A stretch of 44,109 nt of DNA from Treponema sp. (GTDB lineage Bacteria > Spirochaetota > Spirochaetia > Treponematales > Treponemataceae). The notes beneath the pieces were generated by a model. The model ran no database searches, was not told the origin of the DNA, and saw only the letters and a list, made by a program, of their open reading frames with translations. Position 1 is the stretch's first letter, and each line of letters begins with the position of its first letter. The translations under genes were made by a program, and so were the position numbers. Where the stretch lies: assembly GCA_017619795.1 (NCBI GenBank), contig JAFZRP010000045.1, positions 1-44,109 of the forward strand, given 5' to 3'. This document shows, piece by piece, positions 1-8,033 of the stretch.

Positions 1-40
1 ATATGACATTAAGCAGATAGTAAGGCTGATGAAAGCTTAA
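1..40 (+). CDS. 3' end of an upstream gene (partial)
   Basis: An open frame enters from the left edge and reads YDIKQIVRLMKA before a TAA at 38-40. It is followed about 50 bases later by a strong terminator, as expected for the end of a transcription unit. Only 12 residues are visible, too few to name the product. The position before a GDP-mannose gene fits a polysaccharide-synthesis gene, but that is inference from context only. Confidence 0.4.
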   Translation, partial: YDIKQIVRLMKA

Positions 41-92
41 AGAAAAAAACTCAATAAAAGAAAATCTTAAAAACACATTTCGTAATAAAAAA

Positions 93-141
93 GGCTGTCC
101 TTCGTTGAAAATTATCAACTTTAAGGACAGCCCCTTTTTTT
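93..141 (+). terminator. Rho-independent terminator
   Basis: GGCTGTCCTT (93-102) pairs with AAGGACAGCC (123-132). An inner GTTGA/TCAAC pair (104-108, 115-119) extends the hairpin, and a run of seven T follows (135-141). It ends the upstream unit. The ribosome binding site of the next gene (GGAGAAG) starts right after the T run, so the guanylyltransferase is either read through this hairpin or has a promoter hidden close by. Confidence 0.85.
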
Positions 142-153
142 GGAGAAGTAATA

Positions 154-1209
154 ATGCTTATTCCAATAATACTTAGTGGCGGCGCCGGGACCCGCTTATG
201 GCCTCTTTCGTGGGGTGACCATCCAAAACAGTTTTTGCCTCTTGTTACTGAACATACTATGATTCAGGAGACTTTGCTTCGTCTTAAGTGGCTTGATATT
301 GGTTCCCCGATTGTTTCTTGTGGAGCAGGTCATCGTTTTATGGTTGCTCAGCAAGTAGGCGAGGTGAGTGAGAAAAAGCCTACAATTATTCTTGAACCAA
401 TGGCAAAAAACACAGCTCCTGCAATTGCAGCGGCTTGTTGTGTTGCTATGAAACAAGATAAAGATGCAGTTGTTGTTGTGCTCCCTAGTGATCATGTTAT
501 TGCTGATGTTCCTGTTTTTCAGAATGCGGTACTTACAGCTGCAAAAAATGCTGAAAAGGGTGCTCTTGTAACTTTTGGAATTGTTCCAACTTTTCCTGCA
601 ACTGGTTACGGCTATGTAAAGGCAAGTGGCTCCGAAACAGACGGAGCATATACTCTTGAAAAGTTTGTAGAAAAACCTTGTATAGAAAAAGCTCAGGAAT
701 ATCTTGCGAGTGGAGAATACTCATGGAACAGCGGAATGTTTGTTTTCAAAGCTTCTGTTTTCCTTGATGAGTTAAAAGTTTACAATCCGCAGATGGCAGA
801 GCTTGCAATTAAGTCTTTTGAGAAAGCAACCGTAGAAACCGATTTTATTCGTCTTGATAGCGAATCTTTTGGTCTAATAAAAGGCGATTCAATTGACTAC
901 GCTATAATGGAAAAAACAACAAAAGGAAAAATTGTAAAACTCAATGCTGGTTGGGATGATGTTGGCTCCTGGCCTGCCCTATACGATATCAGCAAAAAAG
1001 ATGAAAATATGAATGTTATTAAAGGGGACGATGTAATTGCCCTTGATACAACTTCAAGTTATATCCGCGGTGGAAAACGTACAATTGCAACAATCGGTCT
1101 TGATGATGTTGTAATTGTAGAAAGTGATGATTCTCTTCTTGTTGCCGCCAAAGGTAAAATTCAGGATGTAAAAAAGGTAGCAGAAATCATAAAAAATCGA
1201 ATTAAATAG
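154..1209 (+). CDS. manC: Mannose-1-phosphate guanylyltransferase
   Basis: Makes GDP-mannose from mannose 1-phosphate and GTP in the cytoplasm, feeding surface glycan synthesis. The N-terminus carries the nucleotidyltransferase signature LSGGAGTRLWPLS (residues 7-19), followed by HPKQFLPL. Further conserved pieces are LPSDHVI in the middle and FVEKP near residue 173. The 351-residue length matches the short form that lacks the C-terminal phosphomannose isomerase domain of bifunctional ManC proteins. The ATG has a good ribosome binding site (GGAGAAG, 142-148). It stands as a single gene between two terminators, near the rhamnose genes, which suggests both nucleotide sugars serve the same envelope polysaccharide. 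Family assignment is firm. The biological product it feeds is inferred. Confidence 0.92.
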   Translation: MLIPIILSGGAGTRLWPLSWGDHPKQFLPLVTEHTMIQETLLRLKWLDIGSPIVSCGAGHRFMVAQQVGEVSEKKPTIILEPMAKNTAPAIAAACCVAMKQDKDAVVVVLPSDHVIADVPVFQNAVLTAAKNAEKGALVTFGIVPTFPATGYGYVKASGSETDGAYTLEKFVEKPCIEKAQEYLASGEYSWNSGMFVFKASVFLDELKVYNPQMAELAIKSFEKATVETDFIRLDSESFGLIKGDSIDYAIMEKTTKGKIVKLNAGWDDVGSWPALYDISKKDENMNVIKGDDVIALDTTSSYIRGGKRTIATIGLDDVVIVESDDSLLVAAKGKIQDVKKVAEIIKNRIK

Positions 1210-1232
1210 CTACTTATTCATAATTAAATTTA

Positions 1233-1262
1233 AAGTCTTCTTGTTACTAAGGAGACTTTTTT
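1233..1262 (+). terminator. Rho-independent terminator after manC
   Basis: AAGTCTTCTT (1233-1242) pairs with AAGGAGACTT (1249-1258) with a single G-T wobble. The run of T at 1257-1262 follows. It lies between two convergent genes and may also slow transcription arriving from the minus-strand gene. Confidence 0.8.
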
Positions 1263-1278
1263 ATTTAACTCATACTTT

Positions 1279-2172
1279 CTATTCAATCCAGATATTTTGT
1301 TCACAAACAAACTCTTTCCCTGGAGCCAGTTCATTCATGCCAGCTTTATTCTGCCATATATGGTCGCTGTTTTCTGAATCGGTAAGTCCATGCCACGGTT
1401 CCAGACATATAAATTGCGGAGTACCTTTTGTGTTCTGCCAGATCATGCAATAAGGAAATCCCTTTGTCTGGATTTTGATGATAGAACCATCTACGAGGTT
1501 TCTTAATCCTACCCACTCTGATGTAATATTTGTAAATAGCTGACCGTTCCCAAATCCTGCGCTTGTAACAGGAATGATGCCCGGTTCTTTTTCTTTATAT
1601 AGCTTTGTTACAGGAGCTTTTCCATCTTTATCTGTTATAAGGTAGCAGTCTGGTGTACAACATACAGCTATTAGTGGTTCTTTCTTTTCAAACTCTACTA
1701 TAAAATCTTCTGCCTTGCTTCCGTTCATACTGAAAGCCGCGTGCGTTCCTAATCCAAACTTAAAAGCTTTATTATCTGTATTCTTTACTGTAATTTTCCA
1801 GTCGATTCCTTTTTCCGTAAGCTTGTATTCTGTTTTTATGCAGAAAGAATAAGGAAAACGGTACAATGTATCTTCACTCTGTGTTAGCTCAAAGGTTGCA
1901 CTGTCTTCACTTTGCGAAGTACATTTCCATTCCAAGTCGCGGGCAAAACCATGATTCCGTGTATATTCACATTTTTTCCCGTCAATTACAAAATAATCCC
2001 CCCAACACCTCGCCACAAACGGAAACAATATCGGCGCATGATTCCCCCACACGTTTTTATCTCCCCGCCAGATAATGTCTTTCCCGTCACTTTTACGAAC
2101 AAGACTCTGCAGCTCGGCTCCTTTTGTTGAGATTTCGTTAGTAAAGTTGGTGTTTTCTAGTTTAATAATCAT
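1279..2172 (-). CDS. Aldose 1-epimerase family protein (LacX-like)
   Basis: Member of the galactose mutarotase-like superfamily, which interconverts alpha and beta anomers of aldoses or hexose phosphates. Family features are the N-terminal GAELQSL, WRGD and NHAPILFPFVARCWG stretch, the NHGFARDLEW motif around residue 93 (the His of the mutarotase active site), the GLGTHAAF segment, and the late CLEPWHGLTD. The length of 297 residues is normal. AGAGGA lies just upstream of the ATG. It sits downstream of the AT-rich four-gene cassette on the same strand but has its own promoter (2208-2236) and ordinary base composition, so it is probably a resident gene rather than part of the cassette. The exact sugar cannot be told from sequence. 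Confidence 0.85.
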   Translation of the reverse strand: MIIKLENTNFTNEISTKGAELQSLVRKSDGKDIIWRGDKNVWGNHAPILFPFVARCWGDYFVIDGKKCEYTRNHGFARDLEWKCTSQSEDSATFELTQSEDTLYRFPYSFCIKTEYKLTEKGIDWKITVKNTDNKAFKFGLGTHAAFSMNGSKAEDFIVEFEKKEPLIAVCCTPDCYLITDKDGKAPVTKLYKEKEPGIIPVTSAGFGNGQLFTNITSEWVGLRNLVDGSIIKIQTKGFPYCMIWQNTKGTPQFICLEPWHGLTDSENSDHIWQNKAGMNELAPGKEFVCEQNIWIE

Positions 2173-2207
2173 TTGTTGATCCTCTTAAATAAATTATCGT
2201 TAATTGA

Positions 2208-2236
2208 ATTATATTCTTTGTGAGAATCATACACAA
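2208..2236 (-). promoter_or_regulatory. Sigma-70 type promoter for the epimerase gene
   Basis: On the minus strand TTGTGT (2236-2231) is followed by a 17-base spacer and TATAAT (2213-2208), about 35 bases before the ATG at 2172. This gives the epimerase its own promoter downstream of the cassette. Confidence 0.6.
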
Positions 2237-2287
2237 TATAGATAGAATATGTTTCTTTTAGACCATTTTTTTACAAGGCCTTAGAAA

Positions 2288-3544
2288 TTAACTATTATTT
2301 ATTCCATGTGCTGTTATGTATCCTGTAATAGCTGCTTGCATCAATCCTTGTGCGATTGCTAATGCATCTCCAACAACATATAACCCTGGAATCGATGTAA
2401 CCTCAAATTTATTGTTTGTACTTATTTCATACCAATTATTCTCTATTTCTATACCAAAAACCTCTGTATCATTTATTGAATACTCGTTATTTTCATTAAA
2501 TGCATTAAACAGTTCTTCATATACCTTATGTATATTATTTTTAATTTTACCAGATAGAATTTTAGAAAATTTAGAAGTATCTTTATTAAAATCAGAATAT
2601 TGTTCTATGATTATTTTTCCATTACTTTCTTCCTTATATCTTGAAATTATAGTTTCAACCTCTTCTTCGGTAACAGTATGTAATAAAGCAAAATTCCCTT
2701 TTGAACTTTTTTTTACAGTATTTATATGCCCATCTAAAAGTTGAATACCATCATAAAATAAAGGTTTTATGATTCCTCCAGATTCACCGCCACAAAAACA
2801 AAAAGTTTTAACTTTATCTTCTGAATTAAAAGTTTTTGTATATTTGAAATCTGGATGTAATTTACCTGGAGTAATTAAAACTTCATATGGTAGTTGGAAT
2901 CTTAATCCAACTAAACATTGTGATTTTTTATATTGAATATCATTTCGCAAAATAAAAGATTTAAGCCAATTTCTACCATATCTCCCAGTTGCTAAGATCA
3001 CACGATTTGCAGTATATATTTCTTTATTCGTTCTTACAGTAAATATCTTTGTTATGTCTATATCTAAAACTTCTTCTTGGTATTTTAAAATTATATTTTT
3101 TCTACTTTGTATTTTTTTTTCCAAATTTTTTAAGATTCTTTCAGAAGCATTTGAATCTATAATTGAAATCGGATATTTTCGTAAAATAAAGTCCTTAAAG
3201 GATTCTATTGTCGAATTAGCAACACTATGATAAAAATACTTTTTGTTTAATAACTTAGCAATATTATCACATTCTTTATTTATACTAAGTAAACGTTTAC
3301 CACTAGGAGGAAACGATAGTTTTGCAGAATCACCAGGTTTTATGCATCCACCTATACCTGTTATTAAATTGCAAGGCTTACATTCAATACATGTATTAGT
3401 TTTTTCCCAAGAGCATTTCCTTTGTTTTATTGATTTCCCAGCATCTAAAAAAAGTATCTTATGTTTTTTTTCTAATTCTAAAGCACATATACAGCCAGAG
3501 ATACCTGCACCAATTATTATTACATTATAATTATTCTTTTCCAT
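2288..3544 (-). CDS. FAD-dependent oxidoreductase with a Cys cluster, last gene of the cassette
   Basis: The N-terminus has a Rossmann dinucleotide-binding loop, VIIIGAGISG (residues 8-17). The C-terminus has GLYVVGDALAIAQGLMQAA, the usual FAD-closing segment of this flavoprotein group. Between residues 44 and 67 there is a cluster of cysteines (C44, C52, C55, C58, C67) with spacing CxxCxxC, then GIGG and a Ser/Lys-rich stretch. This layout resembles the uncharacterised FAD-dependent dehydrogenases of COG2509. An Fe-S or zinc site is possible but not shown. The start codon lies inside the end of the preceding gene (14-base overlap), which indicates translational coupling. The substrate is unknown. 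Within the cassette it could act on a nucleotide, on a modified base, or as a redox sensor; none of these is supported directly. Confidence 0.75.
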   Translation of the reverse strand: MEKNNYNVIIIGAGISGCICALELEKKHKILFLDAGKSIKQRKCSWEKTNTCIECKPCNLITGIGGCIKPGDSAKLSFPPSGKRLLSINKECDNIAKLLNKKYFYHSVANSTIESFKDFILRKYPISIIDSNASERILKNLEKKIQSRKNIILKYQEEVLDIDITKIFTVRTNKEIYTANRVILATGRYGRNWLKSFILRNDIQYKKSQCLVGLRFQLPYEVLITPGKLHPDFKYTKTFNSEDKVKTFCFCGGESGGIIKPLFYDGIQLLDGHINTVKKSSKGNFALLHTVTEEEVETIISRYKEESNGKIIIEQYSDFNKDTSKFSKILSGKIKNNIHKVYEELFNAFNENNEYSINDTEVFGIEIENNWYEISTNNKFEVTSIPGLYVVGDALAIAQGLMQAAITGYITAHGINNS

Positions 3545-4889
3545 AGGTATAATTTTGAATTTCTATCTTTATATCTTGTTTAATTTCTGCAGTAATTTCA
3601 TTTTTCATTTCTTGATAAATGTCTTGCTTAAATGTTTGATAGAAGTCTTGCTTAAACTCTTCTGAAATTACTTTTTCTTTATAACCATCTATTTCATTTT
3701 CTGCTTTATTTACTATTTTATTACTTGTTGCAAAAGAACCAATTATACTTCCTGCACATGAAAGCACAGCTGCAATTATGGTTGCATAAAAAGCAAATTT
3801 TCCTTTTTTATACGCATTAACTGCTTTATTCAGATCTGAAGAAGAATGAATTCGTGAATCTCCATAAATCTGTCCATCTAATTTTTCTATTTTTTGTCTT
3901 GCTCCTTTATACCCCTTTGTAATACATGTAGTTGTAATATACTGTACAGTTAAAAATTCATCATCCTCCCTTAAAATTATAGGTTCATCACTTGTATTAT
4001 ATAATAAACATGTTAATGTCCCTCTGTAACCAGGATCTATTTGAGTTGATGCAGACATAATTAAACCATGATGAAATAATTTCACGGTTAAATCAAAATT
4101 GCCTATAATAAAAGAAGGAAGATTCATTACTTCTTTTGTTTGAACTAATACATAAGTGTAAGGTTTTATAGTAACACCCTCTCTTTCTGTCCTTTTAAAA
4201 TTTTTGTTCTTATTATTTTCAGAAATAAAATATTCATCACCAACATGGAAGTTATAACTTGCGCATTCAAATTCTTCATTTATTATTATAGGATTTTTAA
4301 CAAGAAGATTATTCTTAAGGAGTACTTCTAAATCTTTTCCCGCGACAACACCACCGTGAATGAATAAATTACCTATTGTGCAAATCTGTTCAACAAGAGA
4401 GTTTTCATCTCCTTTTAGTGTTATAGAACATTGATTTCTAATGATATCAATATAAGTATCAAAATCTCTAGGAGCATCTATTCTACTTTCATCATTACCT
4501 ACTCTTTTTTCCTGCTCTTCAATAGTTTCTATCGTATCTATTCCAATAGTGACAAACTGAATATTTGGATTATTATTTTGATCTTTTTCAATTTGTTCAA
4601 AAGAAGAAGGACTATATAGTGTAATTCCTATTTGTGAATTCTCTATTTTATCAACTTCTGTTTTACGTAATCCATATTTATTATCACCAATTGAAATATG
4701 ATATAAAAAGTCATTATCATTCCATTTTTTTACATCTTCGTGTAAGATAAATTCATCTTTTTCTCTTTTAGGTCTTGTTGTACTAGAACTCATAATATAA
4801 AAAGAATTATCTTTTATATTATTTAAATTGTTTAAAAGTGTAGTTTTTCCTGCACCTCTAACTCCAATTAACAAAAAGATTGTTTTCAT
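3531..4889 (-). CDS. Guanylate kinase-like / dCTP deaminase-fold / membrane fusion protein
   Basis: Three parts can be read. Residues 1-170 resemble guanylate kinase: P-loop GVRGAGKTT (9-17), SSTTRPKR (35-42) and a later YG corresponding to the nucleoside-monophosphate binding region. Residues 183-345 match the dCTP deaminase/dUTPase trimer fold: DLEVLLKNNLL, SYNFHVGDEY and IDPGYRGTLTCLLYN (284-298). Residues 365-387 form one hydrophobic helix, followed by a Lys/Glu/Gln-rich, probably coiled tail to residue 452. The position of the catalytic Glu of dCTP deaminase (in the E. coli VLEFYN segment) is Leu here, and the Ser/Arg of the other active-site segment are not evident, so the domain may bind rather than deaminate nucleotides. 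It is the third gene of the cassette, 4 bases after the methyltransferase stop. I know of no described protein with this architecture. Confidence 0.7.
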   Translation of the reverse strand: MKTIFLLIGVRGAGKTTLLNNLNNIKDNSFYIMSSSTTRPKREKDEFILHEDVKKWNDNDFLYHISIGDNKYGLRKTEVDKIENSQIGITLYSPSSFEQIEKDQNNNPNIQFVTIGIDTIETIEEQEKRVGNDESRIDAPRDFDTYIDIIRNQCSITLKGDENSLVEQICTIGNLFIHGGVVAGKDLEVLLKNNLLVKNPIIINEEFECASYNFHVGDEYFISENNKNKNFKRTEREGVTIKPYTYVLVQTKEVMNLPSFIIGNFDLTVKLFHHGLIMSASTQIDPGYRGTLTCLLYNTSDEPIILREDDEFLTVQYITTTCITKGYKGARQKIEKLDGQIYGDSRIHSSSDLNKAVNAYKKGKFAFYATIIAAVLSCAGSIIGSFATSNKIVNKAENEIDGYKEKVISEEFKQDFYQTFKQDIYQEMKNEITAEIKQDIKIEIQNYTYGKE

Positions 4890-4893
4890 CGTA

Positions 4894-6153
4894 TTACTCC
4901 TTATTTTTAAATATTAGAATCTTTTCTTTTTTTATAGATGTCCAAGACTGTGTAGTCCTTTGTTGATTTATTGATCTATCTATCTCAAAAACTAATTCTT
5001 TATTATTCGATAATAAAGAATTTGATAAATATGTATTTCCTATAATTCTTTTTTCATCTTCAGATGGTAAAATAAATGAATATAAGGCATTTTCTTTACC
5101 CAAGAGAATCTGTTTTTGTATAGAAGTTACTAAATCTTCTGCCCATTTTTCTGTTGAGTTAGGATATCGTCGTCTTGTTCGTGCACCTATTTCATTCTCA
5201 CAGCAACCTACAATCTCAATATCTGAATATCCAAATAAATATAAAGATAACTTTTGAGATTTTATGTAATCTATTGCATTTGCATACGGTGGCGAAGTAA
5301 CTAATAAATCAAAAGGAGAAGTTGAAAACAAAGAATCTACTTCGTCTAACCAATTTTGTTTTATAATAATTGCTCTTGTTTCCTGAAATATATTATTTGA
5401 TATAAATTTTAATAATTTTTGAGCTTTATTATTTATCCATCTTTTACATGATAAAATAAGATCATTATGTCTATCTTCCATTACTTTAGGATAAACATTA
5501 TCCGCTATATGCCCCCAACTTTTTCTTTGAGATGAAGAAGAAAACAAAACATTCGAAAGCATTTCCAAAAGAATAATTTTCTTTATATATTGTTCCTCTT
5601 TTTCTATCATAGTATATATCTTTTTTACATGTTCCAAAGTATTACAATCTATCCACTTACTAAGCAAATCATATTTTGGAGTATTAATTATAATTTGATT
5701 AAAAAACTCATTTGGTTTTGGTTGAATAATATTTGAATAATAATCATCGAAATTATAAGACTCTGTAATATCACCAAGATTCAATAAATCTTCTTTTGAA
5801 TTTGAGATGGTATTAATAATATATGCAAAATATTCTTTTAATAATAAATTATTTTCATTATTTGTTAATAAAAATATTGCAGAGACATACGAGGATAAAA
5901 GTGCAACAGGATTTATGTCAGCTATAATACACTTTCTATTTAATCTTAAAGCTTCTGCTAATGTTGTTCCAATGCCACCGAATGGATCAAAAATAATATC
6001 ATTTTCGTTTGATAATGCTTGTATTAATGTTGAAGGTATTTCTTGCGGAAATGTTCCTGGATACCAATGTAATTTATTTGTGAGCTTTTTATTTTTTTCA
6101 AAGAAATTCCAATTTATAGATTTTAGTTGGATTAGTATATTTTTATTAATCAT
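4894..6153 (-). CDS. DNA methyltransferase (SPPY type)
   Basis: S-adenosylmethionine-dependent DNA methyltransferase. FDPFGGIGTT (55-64) is the SAM-binding motif I. LLVTSPPYANAIDYI (from residue 283, SPPY at 287-290) is the catalytic motif IV of amino-methyltransferases; SPPY is most often seen in N4-cytosine enzymes. The two motifs are about 225 residues apart with the cofactor motif first, an alpha-like order in which the intervening block would read the target sequence. No nuclease domain is present in its 419 residues. The start ATG overlaps the stop of the HD gene (ATGA, 6150-6153), so the two are translated together. It may mark self DNA for the rest of the cassette, but no obvious nuclease partner is next to it. 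Confidence 0.82.
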   Translation of the reverse strand: MINKNILIQLKSINWNFFEKNKKLTNKLHWYPGTFPQEIPSTLIQALSNENDIIFDPFGGIGTTLAEALRLNRKCIIADINPVALLSSYVSAIFLLTNNENNLLLKEYFAYIINTISNSKEDLLNLGDITESYNFDDYYSNIIQPKPNEFFNQIIINTPKYDLLSKWIDCNTLEHVKKIYTMIEKEEQYIKKIILLEMLSNVLFSSSSQRKSWGHIADNVYPKVMEDRHNDLILSCKRWINNKAQKLLKFISNNIFQETRAIIIKQNWLDEVDSLFSTSPFDLLVTSPPYANAIDYIKSQKLSLYLFGYSDIEIVGCCENEIGARTRRRYPNSTEKWAEDLVTSIQKQILLGKENALYSFILPSEDEKRIIGNTYLSNSLLSNNKELVFEIDRSINQQRTTQSWTSIKKEKILIFKNKE

Positions 6154-7433
6154 GAAAATAAGCCTTGTTCTATATCTTCTTTATCTTCTTCAAGTGGATT
6201 ATAAACAATATGATAATTTGTAATTTGACTTTCCTCTAAAGTGATTTTTACTTTTTCTTGTATCTTAGATATTTCTTTTATTGACATTTCATTAGGTGTA
6301 AATAAACCAATCAGTAATTGATCTTTTTTTTCTCCAATTACTGTTTTTTCTCCATTTGTCAATGTAATATTCAATACACGATTTGTTTTGTTTTTATCAA
6401 GGATTGGATGAAATATAAATTTCACTCCTGTTTTTTCTTTTAATCTCTTTTCTATTAACCTTTTATTTTCTATTTGATTAATTGTAGAATATATATCTAT
6501 ATCATCAATAGAAATAATCCAATACGGAAAATATAAATCTCCTACTATTAATCTTTGTGCTATACGAGAGGCTTCCTGTTCCTCTCCCGTCATTCTATAT
6601 AACGTATTTAATAAGTCAGAATCTGTTGAATTCCATTCAGAAGTTGTTAATGTTTTATTGAAATAACAAATTTCAAGAGCATAAGTAAGCATTGCTTTCT
6701 CTGAAAAATCAGACCATTTTGTTAATAATAGTTCATATAATTTTTTCCTAATTTCATACCAACGTTTTACAAATGGAATACTGTCTTCTGTAAACACAAT
6801 TTCTTGATTCTTTAATTTCATAGAATGAATTAAATTTAACGGAAGAAAAATGTCAGAAGATTCTAATATTCCAATATGATATGATAAACGAATAACATTA
6901 TCTATATTATCCAAATCAATATCAGATGAAATTAATTTTCCATATGTTCCATTACCATTAATGTAATTATCAATATCATTTAATTCATCTTTCTCAACCA
7001 TATTAGGTATTTTATATGTACAACCATAAAAATCTTTTCTAGTGTCAATTTCTTGTAAAAAATTATTATCCCTTATTTTTCTTAGATTCTGGTGTTCAAA
7101 AGTACTTCCATCTGTATTATCTTCGAAAATATATTGGAATGAATGTCCAAAAGGAGCAGAACATATATCATGGTATAAAGCTGCTTTTGTAATACAACGT
7201 TTTGCATAACCCTCAATTTGATTATGATTACACCATTCTCTTGCAAGGAAAAACGTGCCAATTGAATGTTCATAACGGGAAATATTAGATCCACCGGTAA
7301 GTGAAATAGAATCAATATTTGATAATCTTATATATCTTAGTCTTTGTAACTCAGGAACCAATATTAATTTATATTCATCTTCATTTAGAAGTTGTCTTCC
7401 ATATAGACAATCATAAAATTCATATTCTTTCAT
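6150..7433 (-). CDS. HD-domain phosphohydrolase, SAMHD1/dGTPase-like, first gene of the cassette
   Basis: Predicted metal-dependent hydrolase of nucleotides. The HD motif set is complete: RYEHSIGT (H56), ALYHDICSAPFGHSF (H88, D89, H97), FEH (H114), and SSDIDLDNIDNVIRLSYHIG (D171-D178), which corresponds to the last metal-binding Asp segment of SAMHD1 and dGTPases. Family knowledge suggests removal of triphosphate from dNTPs; the substrate here is untested. A longer frame exists from a TTG at 7475, but that codon lies inside the -35 box of a good promoter, so the ATG at 7433 (427 residues) is preferred. The leader would be only a few bases long. The gene heads a four-gene overlapping unit and is divergent from the SecB-chaperone module. 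Confidence 0.78.
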   Translation of the reverse strand: MKEYEFYDCLYGRQLLNEDEYKLILVPELQRLRYIRLSNIDSISLTGGSNISRYEHSIGTFFLAREWCNHNQIEGYAKRCITKAALYHDICSAPFGHSFQYIFEDNTDGSTFEHQNLRKIRDNNFLQEIDTRKDFYGCTYKIPNMVEKDELNDIDNYINGNGTYGKLISSDIDLDNIDNVIRLSYHIGILESSDIFLPLNLIHSMKLKNQEIVFTEDSIPFVKRWYEIRKKLYELLLTKWSDFSEKAMLTYALEICYFNKTLTTSEWNSTDSDLLNTLYRMTGEEQEASRIAQRLIVGDLYFPYWIISIDDIDIYSTINQIENKRLIEKRLKEKTGVKFIFHPILDKNKTNRVLNITLTNGEKTVIGEKKDQLLIGLFTPNEMSIKEISKIQEKVKITLEESQITNYHIVYNPLEEDKEDIEQGLFS

Positions 7434-7446
7434 AATTTTTCTATAT

Positions 7447-7475
7447 ATAATAACATAGAAGTATGAATATTTCAA
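7447..7475 (-). promoter_or_regulatory. Promoter of the HD/methyltransferase cassette
   Basis: On the minus strand TTGAAA (7475-7470), a 17-base spacer and TATTAT (7452-7447) precede the ATG at 7433 by 13 bases, predicting a leader of about 5-8 bases. A near-palindrome AACATATGTT (7510-7519) lies in the gap between the divergent units and could be an operator. Confidence 0.6.
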
Positions 7476-7564
7476 ACATTGATATTAATAATACAAACTA
7501 TGATTCTTAAACATATGTTAATAAATGTAAGCCACCGTTATTTGCTCATCACTTATAAAATCAA

Positions 7565-7593
7565 TTCACTTTTAATTTTTTTTATGTTATAAT
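7565..7593 (+). promoter_or_regulatory. Promoter with extended -10, giving a leaderless transcript
   Basis: TTCACT (7565-7570), a 17-base spacer and TATAAT (7588-7593), with an upstream TGT that makes an extended -10. Transcription would start at about 7599-7601, and the ATG of the next gene is at 7600. The predicted mRNA therefore has no leader. Confidence 0.55.
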
Positions 7594-7599
7594 TTAAAT

Positions 7600-8031
7600 A
7601 TGGATTTAAAGTTTTATGAAAAATTTCCATATTGTTTCAAGAATGCTTTGAAAAGAGGGGATGTCTCTTTTACTGAAGAACCTCAAATCATATATGATAC
7701 TTTCGAGGCATATAGGGGAATTTTTCGAGAAAAAGGCGGTAATTTTTCTAGTATAACGTTTGATGATTTCTTGTCTTATGCGGAAAAGGGTAAAACTTAT
7801 AATCCAAGATTTGGTTCAAAAGATAGTTTTTATTCCTGTTCTTTATATAAGAATCTAGAAGAATGCAAAAAGGCTTTACATTTTCCAAATCCTAACGAAG
7901 ACCGTAAAATATCTTTAGGACCTGTAATGCAGAGTGATGGTTGTATAAGGGAAAGCTTGAAAGATTCTCATGTTGATTTTTGGATATATGAGAATCATTC
8001 AGAATTTTGGAGACAGTATAAGATTATATAA
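7600..8031 (+). CDS. Unknown protein, first gene of a SecB-chaperone module
   Basis: A 143-residue, soluble, acidic to neutral protein that I do not recognise with certainty. Visible features are an EAYRGIFR segment near residue 35, FSSITFDDFLSY around 51-60, FYSCSLYKNLEE around 75-86, and a C-terminal SHVDFWIYENHSEFW. The Tyr-Arg-Gly turn followed by Phe-x-Ser segments is loosely reminiscent of the first strands of ADP-ribosyltransferase toxins, but the full R-S-E set cannot be confirmed by eye. It is the promoter-proximal gene of a three-gene unit whose last member is SecB-like. In chaperone-controlled toxin-antitoxin operons the first gene is usually the toxin. That role here is a hypothesis. 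The start ATG coincides with the predicted transcription start. Confidence 0.6.
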   Translation: MDLKFYEKFPYCFKNALKRGDVSFTEEPQIIYDTFEAYRGIFREKGGNFSSITFDDFLSYAEKGKTYNPRFGSKDSFYSCSLYKNLEECKKALHFPNPNEDRKISLGPVMQSDGCIRESLKDSHVDFWIYENHSEFWRQYKII

Positions 8032-8033
8032 AA

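Noticed and set aside
3289..3300. Palindrome GTAAACGTTTAC resembling a LacI/CcpA site
   Set aside because: It lies in the middle of the FAD-protein coding sequence, far from any promoter, and short AT-rich palindromes are expected by chance.
7434..7475. Longer HD protein starting at a TTG at 7475
   Set aside because: The TTG is part of the -35 box of a good promoter, and homology begins at the ATG at 7433.
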